64,000 nt of DNA from UBA6136 sp964386975 (GCA_964386975.1 CAYLUS010000002.1:68344-132343); one strand, 5' to 3'. Positions 44,932 through 54,324 are shown, counted from the first letter of the stretch. A program made the numbers and translations. Notes: generated from the letters alone by a model not told the origin.

Positions 44932-45602
44932 GCAGCCGCATGAAGCCGCACCTTCAACGGCTCGCCAAGGCAGACCCCGGGGTCCAATTGGGCCTTATCG
45001 GCTGCACTCTGGCCAGCGTGATCATCCTGCTACACGTCCTCACGAACCGCCAAATCCATGATAATCAGGAACAGGACCTGATGCTCAAATTCAAGGAGGC
45101 CCTGGCCGGCCAGATGTTCGACAACAATCCCCTTCAGGAAGGGACGCACGTTCCGGATCAGACCGGCTTGATTGACATGACCCGTTATGCGGCCCGCAAC
45201 GGTGACGAGTTGGTGGCATGGCTGATCCTGGCAACCACACCGGAAGGCTACAGTGGCAATATCCGCTTGCTTGTCGCCCTGAATCCCGAGGGTCAGATTT
45301 TGGCGGTCAGACTGATCGACCATCATGAAACCCCAGGGTTCGGCGACCGCATCGCCTGGCCGAGATCGGCTTGGCTCGGCCAATTTCAGGGGCTTCACGC
45401 TGCAGCCCTCAAAGAGCAGGACTGGAACTTCAAACCCTTGGGCGGTCGGTTTGACCAGGTCACCGGCGCAACCCTTACCCCGCGAGCTGTTCTTCGGGCC
45501 GTCAGGCGGATCCTGGAACGGACCGAGGCTGACAACCACGAAAAAAACCGCGCGTTGCAACCCAACCCCGGCACAGTACCCTCGATACCATGGACCCCAT
45601 AA
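44928..45602 (+). CDS. rnfG: Rnf/Rsx complex subunit G
   Basis: A 224-residue subunit with one N-terminal membrane span and a periplasmic FMN-binding domain. The site of covalent FMN attachment reads TGATLTPRAV, with the Thr in the S/T-G-A-T motif, and the preceding ETPGFGDRI is also conserved. RnfG normally follows RnfD; here it follows rnfC directly (ATGA overlap). rnfE begins inside its last 13 bases. Confidence 0.93.
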   Translation: MSSRMKPHLQRLAKADPGVQLGLIGCTLASVIILLHVLTNRQIHDNQEQDLMLKFKEALAGQMFDNNPLQEGTHVPDQTGLIDMTRYAARNGDELVAWLILATTPEGYSGNIRLLVALNPEGQILAVRLIDHHETPGFGDRIAWPRSAWLGQFQGLHAAALKEQDWNFKPLGGRFDQVTGATLTPRAVLRAVRRILERTEADNHEKNRALQPNPGTVPSIPWTP

Positions 45603-46294
45603 AAATCGCGATCAATCCCGAGTTACCTGAAAGCCCTAGCCTCCCCAGCCTGGCACGAGAGGGGCTTTGGCGGCAGAACCCGGCACTGGTCGGCCTTTTG
45701 GGGCTGTGCCCACTGCTTGCGGTCAGTACCAATGTGGTGAATGCCCTTGTGATGGGACTGGCAACGACCTGCGTCCTGATTGGATCCAATGTGCTGATTG
45801 CCCTGGGCGCCCCCTTCATTCACAAAGGCAGTCGCCTGCCGTTTTATGTCCTGCTCATTGCGGGCATGGTATCGATTGCCGAAATCCTGGTGGGCGTCGT
45901 TGCCTATCCGCTCAAGCAACCCTTGGGTTTGTTCCTTCCCCTCATCACGACCAACTGTGTGATCCTCGCCCGCGCCGAGGCCTTCGCCAGTCGTCACCGG
46001 CCGATGACTGCAGCAGCCGACGGGCTTTTCATGGGACTGGGGTTTTCCCTGGTCCTTTTTCTGCTCGGCTCGATTCGCGAAATCAGTGCCAGCGGCACCT
46101 GGTTTGCTCAGGCCGAGACCCTTTTCGGTGTCCTAGGTAAGCGGTTCAGCGTCTCGCTCAGTCATGATGAAACCGGCTTTCTTTTGGCAGCACTTCCGCC
46201 TGGGGCATTCATCCTGCTTGGCTGTCTGGTGGCGCTGAAGAATGCGATCATGGCAGCGGACCGGTCGCGTGACGGAGAGGCCCCCATTTCCTGA
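45590..46294 (+). CDS. rnfE: Rnf/Rsx complex subunit E
   Basis: A 234-residue six-span membrane subunit paralogous to RnfA: NPALVGLLGLCPLLAVSTNVVNAL, LGLFLPLITTNCVILARAEAFAS, FMGLGFSLVLFLLGSIRE. Cys in the two LCP/TNC positions are the cluster ligands shared with RnfA. It overlaps rnfG and ends exactly where nth begins. Confidence 0.94.
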   Translation: MDPIKIAINPELPESPSLPSLAREGLWRQNPALVGLLGLCPLLAVSTNVVNALVMGLATTCVLIGSNVLIALGAPFIHKGSRLPFYVLLIAGMVSIAEILVGVVAYPLKQPLGLFLPLITTNCVILARAEAFASRHRPMTAAADGLFMGLGFSLVLFLLGSIREISASGTWFAQAETLFGVLGKRFSVSLSHDETGFLLAALPPGAFILLGCLVALKNAIMAADRSRDGEAPIS

Positions 46295-46941
46295 TGAATT
46301 CACTCAAACGATTCGAGATTTTCGAGCGGCTGGCGAAGGCCATTCCTGATCCAACCACGGAACTCGAATACCGCACCCCCTTTGAACTTCTGGTGGCTGT
46401 CGTCCTTTCGGCACAATCCACCGACAAGGGCGTTAACCGGGCCACCCGCCAACTGTTCCCGATCGCCAACACACCCGAGAGTCTGCTTGCCCTGGGTGAA
46501 GCCGGCCTTCGGCACTACATCAGCAGCATTGGCTTGTTCAATAGCAAAGCGCGACATCTGATCGGTCTATGCCAGCAACTCATAAGCCAGCATCAGGGTG
46601 AAGTGCCATCCACCCGAAAAGCACTTGAAGCCCTTCCAGGCGTCGGTCGTAAAACCGCCAATGTCATTTTGAACACGGCCTTCGGTCAACCTGAGATTGC
46701 GGTTGACACCCATATTTTCAGAGTTTCCAACCGAATCGGTCTGGCCCAGGGGAAAACGGTCCTCGATGTCGAACGGCGACTCAAGCGAACCACGCCCAAG
46801 GCGTTTCTGAAGGATGCCCACCATCTTTTGATCCTCCATGGACGCTATACCTGCATGGCTAGAAAGCCCCGCTGCAGCGTCTGTCCGATCGAGGATCTGT
46901 GCGAATATCCCCAAAAGCCAGGGGTCAAGCCCGGGATTTAG
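46294..46941 (+). CDS. nth: Endonuclease III
   Basis: A 215-residue DNA glycosylase/AP lyase for oxidised pyrimidines. Helix-hairpin-helix with catalytic Lys LPGVGRKTANVI, catalytic Asp VDTHIFRV, and a [4Fe-4S] site with C-x6-C-x2-C-x5-C (CMARKPRCSVCPIEDLC). Start overlaps the rnfE stop by one base. nth at the end of rnf operons is standard in gammaproteobacteria. Its stop overlaps the end of the convergent cytochrome gene by four bases. Confidence 0.97.
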   Translation: MNSLKRFEIFERLAKAIPDPTTELEYRTPFELLVAVVLSAQSTDKGVNRATRQLFPIANTPESLLALGEAGLRHYISSIGLFNSKARHLIGLCQQLISQHQGEVPSTRKALEALPGVGRKTANVILNTAFGQPEIAVDTHIFRVSNRIGLAQGKTVLDVERRLKRTTPKAFLKDAHHLLILHGRYTCMARKPRCSVCPIEDLCEYPQKPGVKPGI

Positions 46942-47264
46942 TAGCGGTTTTCGGAATCGCCAAGCTCGTTGTCCAGATAGTAGAGGACGTCGATCTCATC
47001 GGCCTCGGCAAGACGGGGCAAGGTTCGATGGCGCTTGACGATCCCGGGCGCTTTCAGGTTCTGCGTATCCCACTCCTCGGGATCCTTGATCGAAGGGGCT
47101 TTCTTGGTTCCCGCGTCATGGCAGCTCGCGCAACGGGCCTTATAGATACTCTGGCCATTAGCAAGACTCGGCGTGCGGGGTGGCGGTGGCTCAGGCTTGG
47201 TGGTCGAGCACGCGGTCAGGAAGAGCGAAAAAGCGATCAAAAAGACGGGGTAAGGCCTGGTCAT
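46938..47264 (-). CDS. Small c-type cytochrome lipoprotein
   Basis: A 108-residue monoheme cytochrome. The start at 47264 gives a lipoprotein signal with lipobox FLTACST; the frame is open upstream to 47432 but is not signal-like. Heme-binding motif CASCH is preceded by GQSIYKARC. Possible distal ligand Met is not obvious. Proline-rich linker (KPEPPPPRTP) after the anchor Cys. Likely an outer- or inner-membrane-tethered periplasmic electron carrier. Confidence 0.82.
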   Translation of the reverse strand: MTRPYPVFLIAFSLFLTACSTTKPEPPPPRTPSLANGQSIYKARCASCHDAGTKKAPSIKDPEEWDTQNLKAPGIVKRHRTLPRLAEADEIDVLYYLDNELGDSENRY

Positions 47265-47423
47265 GATGATCCTGCAGCGAAGCCAGCAAAACAATGGTCC
47301 GGACGTCAGACGCCCGATCGGGTATGAAAACGGTTTTATTTTACCTATTCCGGCTTGAGCGATTGAAGCAGATCCCGTCAAATAGAACGAAATCCATCCG
47401 TACCCTGACTCCCGGACATCACT

Positions 47424-48434
47424 GTGATTCATTCAACGATTGAGGACGCGCCCGATCGGCCCCACGATGCAGATATCGCCTGGGTAAGACGCTATGGCGG
47501 ACCGGTGTCTCACAGCCTCCTCGACGCGTCATGCCGGATCTTCCGGGTCGAAGGCATTCCCGGATTCATCGGTTACTCCCTCCACCACCACTGCGCCGTG
47601 GCAATGGGAGATCCGCTCTGCAGTCCGGATCACCTCGCCGACATCATCCACGCATTCATTCGGTTTTGTGATCAGCAACAGTGGTCGGTCATCTTTGCGG
47701 TGGCCTCATCCGACATGCGAAACCTTGCCGGATCAATAGGGGCTGGAATCCTCGAGATTGCAGATCTGCTAATTGCCAATCCCCAAAAGGATCCACTGCT
47801 GGGTGCCAAAGGCGGCCACCTTCGGACCAGTGTGCGATTTCCACTGCGAAAAGGCGTAATCGTGAGGGAGTATGAGGGAAACCGGTCGCCGGAGCCTGAG
47901 CTCGAGACACGCATCATGGCGGCGATCCATAACTGGCGCTCCAATCGCCGCGGATTTCAGATGCATATCGGCTCGCATCAGGTCTTCAAGAACAAAGCCG
48001 GATGTCGCTGGTTTCTGGCAGAACTGGAGGGCCAGATCGTTGGTGTTCTCTACATGATGGAAATCGGTCGGGTGGGCTGCCCCTTCATGATTGATCTGGT
48101 CCTTTCCATTCCCCAGGCGCCCCCCCATACCAATGAACTCCTGATTGTGTCGGCGTTCAGACAACTCATGGATGAGGGGCACACCGCGGTTTGCCTTGGA
48201 CCTGCGCCCCTGGCCGCGATCGGAGAAATTGCAGGACTTGGACGATTCTCGGCCTGGTTAGCCCGGTATTTTTATGGCATTGCTAACCGACTGGTGCCAC
48301 AAACCGGCAAAGCCATCTTCTGGAAAAAGTTCGGTATCAGCACTCGAGAACCGCTCTACCTCATTTTCATGCAACCACATGTCGGGCTCCGGGAGTTCCG
48401 TGCGTTGTTGAAAACATTCAACATTTACCGATAG
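47424..48434 (+). CDS. DUF2156 (GNAT-like, MprF C-terminal domain-like) protein
   Basis: A 336-residue soluble protein of the DUF2156 family, the fold used by the aminoacyl-phosphatidylglycerol synthase domain of MprF. Features: GFIGYSLHHHCAVAMGDPLCSP, FQMHIGSHQVFKNKAGCRWFLAE, and SIPQAPPHTNELL. The membrane flippase part of MprF is absent. It could use aminoacyl-tRNA or acyl donors; substrate unknown. GTG start. The hydrolase gene begins two bases after its stop. Confidence 0.78.
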   Translation: MIHSTIEDAPDRPHDADIAWVRRYGGPVSHSLLDASCRIFRVEGIPGFIGYSLHHHCAVAMGDPLCSPDHLADIIHAFIRFCDQQQWSVIFAVASSDMRNLAGSIGAGILEIADLLIANPQKDPLLGAKGGHLRTSVRFPLRKGVIVREYEGNRSPEPELETRIMAAIHNWRSNRRGFQMHIGSHQVFKNKAGCRWFLAELEGQIVGVLYMMEIGRVGCPFMIDLVLSIPQAPPHTNELLIVSAFRQLMDEGHTAVCLGPAPLAAIGEIAGLGRFSAWLARYFYGIANRLVPQTGKAIFWKKFGISTREPLYLIFMQPHVGLREFRALLKTFNIYR

Positions 48435-48436
48435 CT

Positions 48437-49375
48437 GTGGCCACTCCGTATCCTCTGCCGCTGAAAGCCGCCTGCATCCTGCTGGCCCTCATGCTGATGT
48501 ATTTTGCACCGATCGCCCGGGCAGAGGCGGATGCGGAGGATGCGATGGAGCGCACGATTGAGGAACGCCAGACGCTGACTGTCGAAACCAAGGAGATTGA
48601 ACTGGAAAGAGGCGACGTTGATCTGGGCTTCACCCTGTTCATCCCCAAAAAGATCGGTCGCGGTCTCCCGGCGGTGGTGTTCTTGCCGGGGGTCATGGCG
48701 GAAATCGACCAGTATTCGAGCTATGCCAACTCGTTGGCCATGCAGGGCATGCTGGTCGCCGTCCATCACTGGTACTCGCCTTTGACCAGCGATGTGGAAT
48801 TGGCGCGAGATGCCAAGCTGATGGCAGCCTGGATGATCGAGTCACTGGCCGTCAACCAGAAACGGATTGGAATTGTGGGTCATTCCTTCGGCGCCAAGGA
48901 TGCCATTCTCTCGGAGGGGATCTATGGTGGCTATGCCGCCATTGTGGCGATTGACCCCGATAACAGCGGGGATCTTTCCGCGGCGGATACCTATACTCCG
49001 CTCCTCAAAGCTCCCCTCCTCATCATCGGCGCGGAGGTTGGCTGGCAGGCACCGGATATCTGTGCGCCGCTGGAGGCCAACTACAAGGTGTTCTTTGAAA
49101 AGTCCCCACCTGGCACCCTCGAGCTTACCCTGAAAGGCGCCGATCACGTGCAAATGCTCGATGATCCCGAACGTTTCGGCTACACGATCTGCCGCGTCGG
49201 CGAGGCCGACTCCAGCAAGGCCCATGACCTGACGCTGCATGCCACCCTCGCATTCCTCAAGCAACATCTGATGGCCGGACCTAATGCGCTGGAAACCCTC
49301 CCCAAACCCCTGATCCGCATCATGCAGTCGGGTGGGCCTCAAGCCCTTGGAGAAGTAACCCCACCGCAGCGCTAG
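48437..49375 (+). CDS. Exported dienelactone-hydrolase/chlorophyllase-like esterase
   Basis: A 312-residue alpha/beta hydrolase with a signal peptide (AACILLALMLMYFAPIARA, cleaved near AEAD). Nucleophile elbow GIVGHSFGAKDA; His in GADHVQMLDD; oxyanion-side VVFLPGVMAEIDQYSSYANSLA. The pattern resembles chlorophyllase/PET-hydrolase-like families rather than lipases. Substrate unknown. GTG start. Its stop overlaps the convergent phosphatase gene by four bases. Tight spacing to the DUF2156 gene suggests a shared envelope role. Confidence 0.8.
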   Translation: MATPYPLPLKAACILLALMLMYFAPIARAEADAEDAMERTIEERQTLTVETKEIELERGDVDLGFTLFIPKKIGRGLPAVVFLPGVMAEIDQYSSYANSLAMQGMLVAVHHWYSPLTSDVELARDAKLMAAWMIESLAVNQKRIGIVGHSFGAKDAILSEGIYGGYAAIVAIDPDNSGDLSAADTYTPLLKAPLLIIGAEVGWQAPDICAPLEANYKVFFEKSPPGTLELTLKGADHVQMLDDPERFGYTICRVGEADSSKAHDLTLHATLAFLKQHLMAGPNALETLPKPLIRIMQSGGPQALGEVTPPQR

Positions 49376-51963
49376 AAGGTGTCTCCCGCCGAACCGACGT
49401 CAAACACCAGTAAGGTCACATCATCCTCGGACTCATCCTGGCCCCGGAACTGGTTGACGTGACTCACTAACGCCCGGACCGCCTCTTCCGTGCCCAAGGA
49501 TCGGGTTTCAACGGCTGCTTGGGCCAGACGCTCGCTACCATAGAAATCGCCTGAAGGGTCCTGTGTTTCAATGACACCGTCGGTATAGAGGACCAGGCGG
49601 TCACCGGCTGCCAGGGGTAAGGTCCGCTCATCAAAAACCACATCGTCCTTGACACCGAGGATCAGGCCATCGGCATCCAGCCATTCCGCATTCGCGCCAT
49701 CACGACGAATCAGAAGCGCGCAGGGATGTCCGGCACTCGAAAATCTGAGCGTTTGACTGGGCCGGTGATACCGCATGTAGAACATGGAGATGAACAGGTC
49801 AGATTCGTTGAGATCAGCGAAAAGCACTTCATTGAGTGCGCCGAGAATCTCGCAGGCACTGTCGACTCGAATGCTTGAACAGTGGAGACTCGAACGTCTC
49901 AGTTCGGCCTTGAGTGTGCTGCGGAGTTCGGCCATGATCAACGCCGCGCCCACGCTGTGGCCCGACACATCGGCAACTACCATGTCGACGAAGTCCCCCT
50001 CGCAGATGAAGTCATAGTAGTCACCCCCCACCTGGGTGGCTGGCTGACAGAAACCGGCGAGCGCGACATCATCCAGGCGCAATGGGCCCTTGGGCAGCAG
50101 CGAGGTCTGAATCTGGCGGGCCACCTCCATCTGGTTCCGCTCGCTCTCGGCGCGTCTCCGCTCGGTGACATCAGCAATGATGCCGATGTAATGCATGACC
50201 TCCCCCGAGGCGTGATCGCGGACCGGTGACAACAAAAGCTCATTCCAGAAACCGGTCCCATCCTTGCGGTAGTTTCGTATGACCAGTTCGCAAGGCTGGC
50301 CATGCCGGAGCGATTCCCGGATCAGTTCGAGATCCCTTGGATCCGTTCCTTTGCCCTGCAGCAAACGTAGATTTTTGCCGATGAGTTCGGCCTCGCTATA
50401 GCCGGTGATCCGGCTAAAAGCAGAGTTCACGTAGATGGTCGGAAAACCGCGCTGTCTGGCATCGGCAATCGCGATGCCGACACTGGCCGCCTCAATGGCA
50501 CGCTCCCGAAGATGCGCCCGGTCCTCGGCCCTTTTCTTATCGGTAATGTCGGTATCCACCCCGCGCCACCTCAGTACCCCATCCTTGTCATCCAGAAGCG
50601 GCGTTCCGGTCGATTCGGTCAATACCTCATGACCGTCACGGTGGCGATAGCGATTGATGAGCCGGCGAAACGGCTGGGGATCACGGGTAATGGGCGGCAG
50701 AATATCGTCCCAATGACGCCGATCGGCTTCCGTCAGAAAATCCTGATAGTGCCGGCCCATCAACTCTTCCGGATGGTAGCCGAGAATATCGGTGACCGCC
50801 TCGCTCGAATAGGTGTAATAGCCATCACCATCCTGCTCCCACAGCCATTCACCGATCATTCGCGCCACCTCACTGAAACGCGCTTCACTTTCCGTCAAGG
50901 CCAGCTGATCTTTTTTCTGCTGGCTGATATCCAGAAAGCGGCCGATGAGACGCATCGATTTGCCGTGGGAGTCCTGAATCGGCGAGAAGGTTGCAATCGC
51001 CCAATAACTTTCGCCCGATTTTCGCTGCTCCTTGATCTCGCCCTGCCACTCTCGTGTGGACAGGAGACGCCAACATAAAGGGGCATTTGTGGAAATGGCG
51101 TTAAGGGGGACAGCAGAGGAGAAGAGATTAAGACCGATGACATCGTCTGCCTGATAGCCTGTCAGTCGAATGAATCCTTGATTGACGTATTCAATCTTGC
51201 CGTTGAGATCGGCGATCAGAATACCGGCGGGAGCCTGTTCGACCGCATTGGAGAGGAGCACCAGGCGCTCTTCCTGGCTCCGCCTGCGACTGAGGTCATG
51301 GAAAACGGCAACATAGTGAAACGGTTCCTTACCGTCGAGTTGACGCACAGTCACAGACAGGGGGATCCGATGCCCGTCTGCATGACGACCGGTAAAATCG
51401 CGCGCAGAATCACCTCCCTCAACGTGTTGCAGCAAGTTCCGGAGGGAGGCATCCGGGTTCTGCGTGACGCTGTCACCCGATAGCAGCGAAACATCGTGAC
51501 CCTCAAGTTCGGATGGACTATATCCAAAGGTCAACACGGCCTGTTGGTTGACCCGCTGAATCAAGCCTTGCTGGTCAAACACGACGGCACTGTCTTCAAG
51601 CGCATCCATCAAGCCTTCAAAGTGTCTGTCATTCGAAGGCCATGGCTGAGTTAGAGGGCTGTTGAGCCTTAACAGCCAGAGAGGCTGCGCGCCGTGAAGG
51701 CGGAGCATCGAGCCGAACCAGTAGCGCTCAGGGCCGGCGCCGCGGGGGTAACGGACCGACCCCTCCCAAGTGCCAAGGCCACTCAGGGATGCGATCGCCG
51801 GAAGCCCCTCTAGCTGATCGAGGAAGCCTGAATCAATCAGCTCGGACAGGGAGCCAAGACAGGCCTCAGCCGCCGGACTCAATGCACAAAGCAAGCCGGA
51901 TTCATCCAAAATCAGGGCGATTTCACCGGCCATCCCAGCGCGTTCTTGTTGCGAAGTATCCAT
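49372..51963 (-). CDS. Multi-PAS SpoIIE-type PP2C serine phosphatase
   Basis: An 863-residue cytosolic signalling protein. Four to five PAS/PAC domains fill residues ~1-620, recognisable by repeats such as VVFDQQGLIQRVNQQA, GYQADDVIGLNLFS, GYHPEELMGRHYQDFL and ITGYSEAELIGKNLRLLQG, the last with an LOV-like context but without the photoactive NCRFLQ cysteine. The C-terminal SpoIIE domain has GGDYYDFI, DVSGHSVGAALIMAELRS and LYTDGVIETQD, with metal-binding Asp present. It would dephosphorylate an anti-sigma-factor antagonist, but no STAS or RsbW-like gene lies in the window. Confidence 0.93.
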   Translation of the reverse strand: MDTSQQERAGMAGEIALILDESGLLCALSPAAEACLGSLSELIDSGFLDQLEGLPAIASLSGLGTWEGSVRYPRGAGPERYWFGSMLRLHGAQPLWLLRLNSPLTQPWPSNDRHFEGLMDALEDSAVVFDQQGLIQRVNQQAVLTFGYSPSELEGHDVSLLSGDSVTQNPDASLRNLLQHVEGGDSARDFTGRHADGHRIPLSVTVRQLDGKEPFHYVAVFHDLSRRRSQEERLVLLSNAVEQAPAGILIADLNGKIEYVNQGFIRLTGYQADDVIGLNLFSSAVPLNAISTNAPLCWRLLSTREWQGEIKEQRKSGESYWAIATFSPIQDSHGKSMRLIGRFLDISQQKKDQLALTESEARFSEVARMIGEWLWEQDGDGYYTYSSEAVTDILGYHPEELMGRHYQDFLTEADRRHWDDILPPITRDPQPFRRLINRYRHRDGHEVLTESTGTPLLDDKDGVLRWRGVDTDITDKKRAEDRAHLRERAIEAASVGIAIADARQRGFPTIYVNSAFSRITGYSEAELIGKNLRLLQGKGTDPRDLELIRESLRHGQPCELVIRNYRKDGTGFWNELLLSPVRDHASGEVMHYIGIIADVTERRRAESERNQMEVARQIQTSLLPKGPLRLDDVALAGFCQPATQVGGDYYDFICEGDFVDMVVADVSGHSVGAALIMAELRSTLKAELRRSSLHCSSIRVDSACEILGALNEVLFADLNESDLFISMFYMRYHRPSQTLRFSSAGHPCALLIRRDGANAEWLDADGLILGVKDDVVFDERTLPLAAGDRLVLYTDGVIETQDPSGDFYGSERLAQAAVETRSLGTEEAVRALVSHVNQFRGQDESEDDVTLLVFDVGSAGDTF

Positions 51964-52208
51964 GGTCTCCCAAACCGATTTTTCGCCTAGCCGAACAACT
52001 TTCAGCTATGACCTTCCAATCCGGCAATTATCGCTCCATTCTGAAACCGGATTCGGCCCCAATTGCCCCTCTGACCAAAATGCCGCAAAAACCGATCCGC
52101 TCGGGGCCCCTCGCATCGCCCTCCCCCATTGGATCGAGGCATCTGGGTGAATCTTGAGGCCCGCTCGGAAAAACCGTGTTAGATTTACAATGAATGATTA
52201 GTTCAATG

Positions 52209-52228
52209 GATTGTTTCAAGAGACAATC
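52209..52228. promoter_or_regulatory. Inverted repeat upstream of the lysR-type gene
   Basis: GATTGTTTC-AA-GAGACAATC, nine-base arms with one mismatch, ending 22 bases before the regulator's start codon. Possible autoregulatory operator or a short leader hairpin. Confidence 0.35.
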
Positions 52229-52250
52229 ACAATCTCTCCGATAAGTCCCG

Positions 52251-53183
52251 ATGGATAAATTGACGAGCATGCTGGTGTTCACCAAGGTTGCCAAGGCCGG
52301 AAGCTTTGCTGCTGCTGCCAAGGAACTCGGCCTCTCGCGTGCAATGGCGACTAAACATGTCATGCAGCTGGAAAACGGTCTTGGCATTCGCTTACTCAAC
52401 CGCACGACACGCAATCTGAACCTCACGGAAGTCGGTGCCGTCTACCTTGAAAGATGCCGGCAAATTCTTGACGACATGGAGGAGATGGAACTGGCGGTGA
52501 CCCGGCTGCAGACCGAACCCCGTGGTGTTTTGAAGGTGAGTGCCTCGCCCTTTTTTGGCTCGTACCACCTGGCGCCGGCCATCAGCGCCTACATGGAGGT
52601 TTACCCTGACGTGCATGTAGAGCTGACCCTACAAACCAGCTATGTCGACCTCATCGAAGAGGGTTTTGACCTTGCGATCCAACTGGACGACCTGCAGGAT
52701 TCCAGCTTGATTGCCCGCTCACTGGGGACCTCCCAGCGGGTGGTCTGCGGTGCACCTGCCTATTTTAAAAAACACGGGATCCCCAAAGCACCGGAGGATC
52801 TTCGGAACCATAACTGCCTGGTGAACCTCAGCCTGGCGCCAAGGGACCACTGGCAATTCAATATCCCTGGCGGAGAGACCACCACGGTCAAAGTGTCCGG
52901 AACCCTCCAGGCAAATGTGGCCGACGCGCTCCGAATTGCGGCCTTGAGCGGCCTCGGTCTGGTTATCCTGCCGACCTATATGGTCGGCCAGGACATCCGC
53001 AAAGGACGACTGCAGCCAGTTCTTACCGAGTACGTACCGGCGCCGCTAGAGATCCATGCGGTCTATCCTCACCGCAAGCACCTCTCTGCCAAGGTCCGAA
53101 CTTTCGTTGACTTTCTGCACGAACGTTTCCACCCCAAGCCTTACTGGGAAGAGTGGGCGCAGGACCAACTGCAGGAAGCCTGA
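52251..53183 (+). CDS. LysR-family transcriptional regulator
   Basis: A 310-residue LTTR. The winged helix-turn-helix is at residues 1-60 (FTKVAKAGSFAAAAKELGLSR), followed by the linker helix and a periplasmic-binding-protein-like effector domain (GVLKVSASPFFGSYHLAPAI to GLGLVILPTYMVG). The SFAAAAKELGLSRAMATKHV helix places it in the large CrgA/DsdC-like branch. Effector and targets unknown. The CYTH gene follows 71 bases later on the same strand. Confidence 0.93.
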   Translation: MDKLTSMLVFTKVAKAGSFAAAAKELGLSRAMATKHVMQLENGLGIRLLNRTTRNLNLTEVGAVYLERCRQILDDMEEMELAVTRLQTEPRGVLKVSASPFFGSYHLAPAISAYMEVYPDVHVELTLQTSYVDLIEEGFDLAIQLDDLQDSSLIARSLGTSQRVVCGAPAYFKKHGIPKAPEDLRNHNCLVNLSLAPRDHWQFNIPGGETTTVKVSGTLQANVADALRIAALSGLGLVILPTYMVGQDIRKGRLQPVLTEYVPAPLEIHAVYPHRKHLSAKVRTFVDFLHERFHPKPYWEEWAQDQLQEA

Positions 53184-53254
53184 ACGCGCTTTGCTCCTGC
53201 TGCTGCGGCATGTCCCAGCCCCCTTCCCGCCGTCAGAACACCGAACACCATGGC

Positions 53255-53749
53255 ATGAATCATTTTGAAATCGAACGAAAATTCCTGGTGAATGACGCCG
53301 GCTGGACCCACGAGATCCGGGAGACCATTCCGATGTGCCAAGGCTACCTCAACAGTGGGGCGTCTGGCTCAGTCCGAGTCCGGATCGCCGACAGCAAGGC
53401 CTGGCTTAACATCAAAGGCGCCACTGTTGGCGCCCAACGGCTGGAATTTGAATATGAAATTCCGGCGGAACACGCCCGCATCATGCTCGATACGATGGCC
53501 GTTGGACCCTTGATCGAAAAAACCCGTTATCTGGTGGACCATGGTCTCCACACCTTTGAGATCGATGTCTTTGAAGGCGAAAATGCCGGACTCGTCGTTG
53601 CAGAAATCGAGCTGAGTCACCCCGATGAAGTCTTCGAGAGACCCAACTGGCTGGGGCTCGAGGTGACTGACGACATCCGCTACTACAATACGATGCTCGC
53701 CCAGCATCCCTATTCCCGCTGGGCCGAAGGGCAGTCGACGTGCACCTGA
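53255..53749 (+). CDS. CYTH-domain triphosphate tunnel protein
   Basis: A 164-residue CYTH/TTM protein. It begins with the metal-binding E-x-E-x-K motif (HFEIERKFLV) and continues with SVRVRIADSKAWLNIKG and EIDVFEGENAGLVVAEIEL. Bacterial proteins of this size usually hydrolyse inorganic tripolyphosphate; adenylate cyclase activity is possible. The start at 53255 is fixed by the motif. The next gene starts in its last ten bases. Confidence 0.92.
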   Translation: MNHFEIERKFLVNDAGWTHEIRETIPMCQGYLNSGASGSVRVRIADSKAWLNIKGATVGAQRLEFEYEIPAEHARIMLDTMAVGPLIEKTRYLVDHGLHTFEIDVFEGENAGLVVAEIELSHPDEVFERPNWLGLEVTDDIRYYNTMLAQHPYSRWAEGQSTCT

Positions 53750-54324
53750 CTCGCCTCCAGTTCCTGTGGATGGCCACCCTCTTCGAGGGCGCCCTGCTGG
53801 TCATTGCCCTGATCCTTGGGCACTGGCTCTCGATTGACCCCCTTGCCTCCTTCACACCCAGCATGCTTTCCATCGGGCTGGGACTGATCGGTGCCCTGCC
53901 GCTGTTCGGATTGTTCATGGCCTCAGAAAAATGGCTGGCTACGGCAAAAATCCGCGAGTTGCTCATCGAGCGCATGGGGCGCGTACTGGCGTCCTGTCAC
54001 ACGCTGGAATTGATCTATATCGGTTTTTTGGCGGGCATCACCGAAGAGTTCCTGTTTCGGGGAGTCATTCAGCCCTGGCTGGAACAATATTGGGGCTGGA
54101 CTCTCGGTCTCTTGTTCAGCAACCTGATCTTTGCCCTGTTGCACTGGATCACGCCTGTGTACGGGCTAATGGCCGGAATCGCCGGGCTTTACCTCGGATT
54201 ATCGCTGGATATCGGCCCCAGCCGGGACCTCACTGTTCCCGTGCTGATTCACGCCTTCTATGACTTTCTGGCTTTTGTGAAGGTGGCCTCACTGTGGCGA
54301 CTGGCCCACGCGAGGGATGGCTGA
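53740..54324 (+). CDS. CPBP-family intramembrane metalloprotease
   Basis: A 194-residue, multi-span protein of the CAAX protease / bacteriocin-processing (CPBP) family. Motif 1 is ITEEFLFRG (EE-x3-R), motif 2 FALLHW (F-x3-H), and a late H in VLIHAFYDF (motif 3). All active-site residues appear present. GTG start overlapping the CYTH gene. Its final 36 bases overlap the 3' end of pta on the other strand. Target unknown; some relatives confer bacteriocin immunity. Confidence 0.88.
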   Translation: MHLTRLQFLWMATLFEGALLVIALILGHWLSIDPLASFTPSMLSIGLGLIGALPLFGLFMASEKWLATAKIRELLIERMGRVLASCHTLELIYIGFLAGITEEFLFRGVIQPWLEQYWGWTLGLLFSNLIFALLHWITPVYGLMAGIAGLYLGLSLDIGPSRDLTVPVLIHAFYDFLAFVKVASLWRLAHARDG

